Source of the DNA: Alphaproteobacteria bacterium
Lineage (GTDB): Bacteria > Pseudomonadota > Alphaproteobacteria > Sphingomonadales > Sphingomonadaceae
Direction: 5' to 3'
DNA length: 43,764 nt
Assembly: GCA_003241875.1 (NCBI GenBank)
Contig: QBLU01000019.1
Span: 8,162 to 51,925 of the forward strand
In this document: positions 41,520 through 43,764 of the stretch, piece by piece
How the letters are laid out: each line of letters starts with the position of its first letter
Position numbering within the stretch: position 1 is the first letter of the stretch
Notes under the pieces: generated by a model
Databases searched by the model: none
Told to the model about the DNA's origin: nothing
The model's input: the letters and a program-made list of their open reading frames with translations, nothing else
Program-made: the position numbers and the translations under genes

Positions 41520-42038
41520 CGGCCGCGCCGACCGGTCGCGGACAAGCGCAAGCAATGCGTCCCGTGAAGGACCGCTGATACCAAAAGAGATCTGCAATCC
41601 CCGGCGGCCGCTGGCGGCCGGGGTGATGGTGCCCGGAAGAGGAAAGGGCTTGCTCGCATCGGTGATGCCGAGTGCTGGGCTCGGATTTCCGCTAACGTTT
41701 TCAGTGATAGTGAGTTCGAGTCCCGGAAGAGGCATCGAACCGGCGTCATCGTTCCCCGACGCTTCCCCAGCCTTCGACGACCGTTCCCCGATGCTCGCCG
41801 TCATGATCCCAACGCCATCATCGAACAAGGCATCTGCAGGCGGTGTATGAGGCTTTGGGAGCGTGCTGCCACGATGCGGCCCAAGGTTGTCATAGCGTTC
41901 TGGTAAGCCGTCTGCCGAGCGTTCTGCAGGCCTGTGGTTCGGATGCTCGATGACGCTGTCACTGGCGGTAGTACCGACGCTTGCATCGACCTCGTTGTCA
42001 GGATGTGTGTCGACGATTTCGGGATGCTGGTTGATCAT
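41520..42038 (-). pseudogene. Probable remnant of an unknown gene in accessory DNA
   Basis: On the minus strand, the ATG at 42038 overlaps the stop of the upstream frame (ATGA), and the peptide (MINQHPEIVDTHPDNEVDASV...) is Thr/Ser/Pro/Asp-rich with protein-like composition for about 165-170 codons, ending near ISGPSRDALLALVRDRSA. No stop occurs before 39918: downstream of 41520 the frame is only antisense to the 40296 gene. The DNA is visibly less GC-rich than the rest of the window. I infer a gene that lost its 3' part, or a gene whose true end cannot be told; function is unknown. Confidence 0.35.
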
Positions 42039-42306
42039 GGTCGGCTGCCGAGTTCCTGTAGGATTTGCAGAAGCGCGAGCGTCAGGCGTGGTGCGCCTCG
42101 GCATCCATCCATGCCTTCATGTTCGATCACCGATGCCATCGCGTCCATGAGCCGGTACGCCGGGCTCTCGCCACCGAAGATCGCTTCCTCGACGGCTTTG
42201 ATGTCGAGCGTAATCGTCTTTGCCCCGGCATCACGGTTGGCGACGAAGCGATCGAGGGCTTGGGTCCAGTACGGATCATCGCCCCAGTGATAGCTTCGCG
42301 CAGGCC
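42035..42306 (-). pseudogene. 3' remnant of an unknown gene cut by an IS21-family element
   Basis: The minus frame from about 42306 to the stop at 42035 encodes some 89 residues: WGDDPYWTQALDRFVAN, then KTITLDIKAVEEAIFGG, and a helical end LLQILQELGSRP. The 5' part is missing because the sequence changes at 42307 into the IS end. The frame continues to 42559 but there it reads IS DNA. Its stop overlaps the next start (ATGA), so the two genes were an operon. No family is recognised; the lower GC content fits transferred DNA. Confidence 0.5.
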
Positions 42307-43764
42307 TGTCTGTGGATCGGCGTGCAAAAGGTGCCCTGTTAGCGGGGTGATCGGCGTCCAAAAGGGAACCACCATTCCGATAGTTTAGACAGCGACCTGG
42401 TTTTCCAGGTGGCGAGATCGGGATGTTGGTTGTGGAGACGGTTGTACGGATCCGGCGTGAGCGCGCTGGCGGCAAGTCGATTAGGGCGATTGCGCGGGAT
42501 CTTCGGTTGTCGCGCAAGGTTGTGCGCAAGGCGATTGACGCACCGGAGGGTGCTTTCACCTATCACCGGACGGTGCAATCGCTGCCACGGATCGGGCCTT
42601 ACCAGGAGCGCCTCGACACGCTGTTGACGGAGAACGAAGGCCTGCCACGGCGTGATCGCCTACGGATGACGCGGATCCACGACCTGCTCCAGCGCGAGGG
42701 GTTCGAGGGATCGTATGATGCTGTGCGCCGCTATGCATCGCGCTGGACGGCGGCGCGGCGCAAGGATGCCGGCTATGGTGCATCGGCCTTCATCCCACTG
42801 CTGTTCCAGCCCGGCGAGGCTTACCAGTTCGACTGGAGCCACGAGGATGTCGAGATCGCTGGCGCGTCGGTGCGGGTGAAGGTGGCGCACTTGCGGTTGT
42901 GCGCGTCGCGGGCGGTCTATGTCAGGGCCTATCCGCGCGAGACGCAGGAGATGGTGTTCGACGCGCACGCGCGGGGCTTCGCGTTCTTCGGCGGCGTGCC
43001 GCTGCGCGGCATTTACGATAACATGAAGACGGCGGTAACGACGGTGTTCACCGGCAAGGACCGGGTGTTCAACCGGCGCTTCCTGATCATGGCCGACCAT
43101 TACATGGTCGAGCCAACCGCTTGCTCGCCGGCCGCCGGATGGGAGAAGGGTCAGGTTGAGAACCAGGTCCAGACGATCCGGGGGCGGTTCTTCCAGCCTC
43201 GGTTGAAGTTCGCCAGCCTCGAGGAGTTGAACGGATGGCTGGAGGATGAGTGCCGGCGCTGGGCCGCAATGCAGTCGCATCCCGAGCAGCGCGATATGAC
43301 GGTTGCCGAAGCGCTGGCCGCCGAGCGGCCGGCCCTGCAACCGATGCTGGCGCCGTTCGACGGCTTCCACGAGACCGAGCACGCGGTCACCGGCACCTGC
43401 CTGGTCAGCTTTGATCGCAACCGCTACTCGGTGATGGCCACGGCGGCCCGGCGCCCGGTGCAGGTCCGGGCTTACGCCGACCGGATCATCGTGCGTTGCG
43501 GTGATGCTGTCGTGGCCGAGCATGCCCGGCGCTTCGGGCGTAACCGCACGATCTACGATCCCTGGCATTACCTGCCGGTGTTGGCGAGGAAGCCGGGCGC
43601 CTTGCGCAATGGCGCGCCCTTCCAGGGTTGGGAGTTGCCGCCGGCGCTGACGCGCCTGCGGCGCAAGCTTGGCACAGGCGACGAAGCCGACCGTCGCTTC
43701 GTGCGCGTGCTGGCAGCGGTCATGTCAGATGGCCTTGATGCGGTCGAAGACGCGATCCGGGAAG
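42307..43764 (+). mobile_element. IS21-family insertion sequence, left end and istA (partial)
   Basis: The left end probably starts at TGTC (42307). Two near-identical direct repeats, GATCGGCGTGCAAAAGG (42315-42331) and GATCGGCGTCCAAAAGG (42349-42365), 34 nt apart and 16 of 17 identical, match the multiple terminal transposase-binding repeats of IS21 elements. The istA reading frame starts at 42423. The istB gene and right end lie outside the window. The element interrupts the gene at 42035-42306; the target duplication cannot be seen without the other end. Confidence 0.75.
42423..43764 (+). CDS. istA: IS21-family transposase IstA (3' partial)
   Basis: Begins at the ATG at 42423 and runs off the right edge after 447 codons. 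The N-terminal helix-turn-helix (SIRAIARDLRLSRKVVRKAI, about 20-39) binds the IS ends. The DDE catalytic residues of the integrase core are Asp137 (QFDWSH), Asp199 (IYDNMKTAV) and Glu246 (EKGQVEN), with the IS21-typical KGQVE context. A C-terminal Mu-type beta domain begins near residue 310 (DRNRYSVMATAARRPVQV). The reading frame is intact as far as seen, so the element may be active. Confidence 0.92.
   Translation, partial: MLVVETVVRIRRERAGGKSIRAIARDLRLSRKVVRKAIDAPEGAFTYHRTVQSLPRIGPYQERLDTLLTENEGLPRRDRLRMTRIHDLLQREGFEGSYDAVRRYASRWTAARRKDAGYGASAFIPLLFQPGEAYQFDWSHEDVEIAGASVRVKVAHLRLCASRAVYVRAYPRETQEMVFDAHARGFAFFGGVPLRGIYDNMKTAVTTVFTGKDRVFNRRFLIMADHYMVEPTACSPAAGWEKGQVENQVQTIRGRFFQPRLKFASLEELNGWLEDECRRWAAMQSHPEQRDMTVAEALAAERPALQPMLAPFDGFHETEHAVTGTCLVSFDRNRYSVMATAARRPVQVRAYADRIIVRCGDAVVAEHARRFGRNRTIYDPWHYLPVLARKPGALRNGAPFQGWELPPALTRLRRKLGTGDEADRRFVRVLAAVMSDGLDAVEDAIRE

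Noticed and set aside
39918-42104. One 728-residue minus-strand gene
   Set aside because: Its centre is antisense to the well-supported 40296-41519 gene and has Gly/Asp/Arg shadow composition; only the two ends look protein-like and are listed separately.
42307-42559. Upstream part of the 42035-42559 minus frame as gene sequence
   Set aside because: It reads through the IS21 left end and the start of istA, so it does not belong to the interrupted gene.
1-43764. CRISPR array, rRNA operon, prophage or replication origin
   Set aside because: No regularly spaced direct repeats, rRNA sequence, phage structural genes or DnaA-box cluster were seen by eye.

Overview
The window is very GC-rich apart from a few AT-rich intergenic gaps and one lower-GC patch at the right end. 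Its gene content points to an alphaproteobacterium, most likely a sphingomonad (Sphingomonadales): a NodT-type RND efflux operon, paired DUF4139 proteins, a DUF2244 protein, an IVVTGSR-like peptide of the kind common in this order, and GC-rich dispersed palindromes whose translations read PAQAGAHGP or APACAGVT. This assignment rests on gene content read by eye, not on a marker-gene tree.

Bases 1-21464 are a large surface-polysaccharide locus in several transcription units. Left unit (1-6118, +): a TPR protein open at the left edge, an O-antigen ligase/polymerase-like protein, a Wzx-type flippase, a TylF/MycF-type methyltransferase and a polysaccharide pyruvyl transferase. A long nitroreductase-family protein lies convergent to it (6097-7296, -). 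Second unit (7412-12860, +): a GT4 glycosyltransferase, a PglC-type phosphoglycosyl transferase, a PglD-type acetyltransferase, a PglE/DegT-type aminotransferase, a metallophosphoesterase and an acyltransferase-3. A second Wzy/WaaL-like protein is convergent (12874-14205, -). Third unit (14496-18340, +): a GT2, an EcbF/BcbF-type HAD phosphatase, a nucleotidyltransferase-like/APH-kinase fusion and a second, canonical-looking nucleotidyltransferase. On the opposite strand (18229-21464, -) are a GT4 and a long WbpM/PglF-type 4,6-dehydratase. With the PglE, PglD and PglC homologues the dehydratase could complete a diNAc-bacillosamine-like initiating-sugar pathway. The third unit looks like a pathway that activates a phosphorylated substituent.

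Bases 21770-24740 hold two convergent c-di-GMP genes: a degenerate GGDEF-EAL-BLUF protein (a predicted blue-light-controlled phosphodiesterase with its photosensor at the C terminus) and a PAS-GGDEF diguanylate cyclase. Their position beside the polysaccharide locus suggests light and c-di-GMP control of surface polysaccharide or biofilm; this is inference.

Bases 24903-33679 are mostly housekeeping: two DUF4139 secreted proteins, tRNA-Arg(CCG), a small lipoprotein, endonuclease III, a DUF2244 membrane protein, DapB, an OmpA-domain protein whose frame runs into cobB, a class III sirtuin (CobB), a palindromic repeat and an MFS transporter. Bases 33752-39671 are an adaptor-pump-outer membrane factor RND operon on the minus strand, with a candidate operator and a second repeat copy upstream. 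Bases 39918-41519 hold a small unknown gene and a secreted protein built from two copies of one domain. The right end (41520-43764) is accessory DNA: remnants of two unknown coupled genes cut by an IS21-family element whose istA runs off the window. No CRISPR array, rRNA or replication origin was seen.
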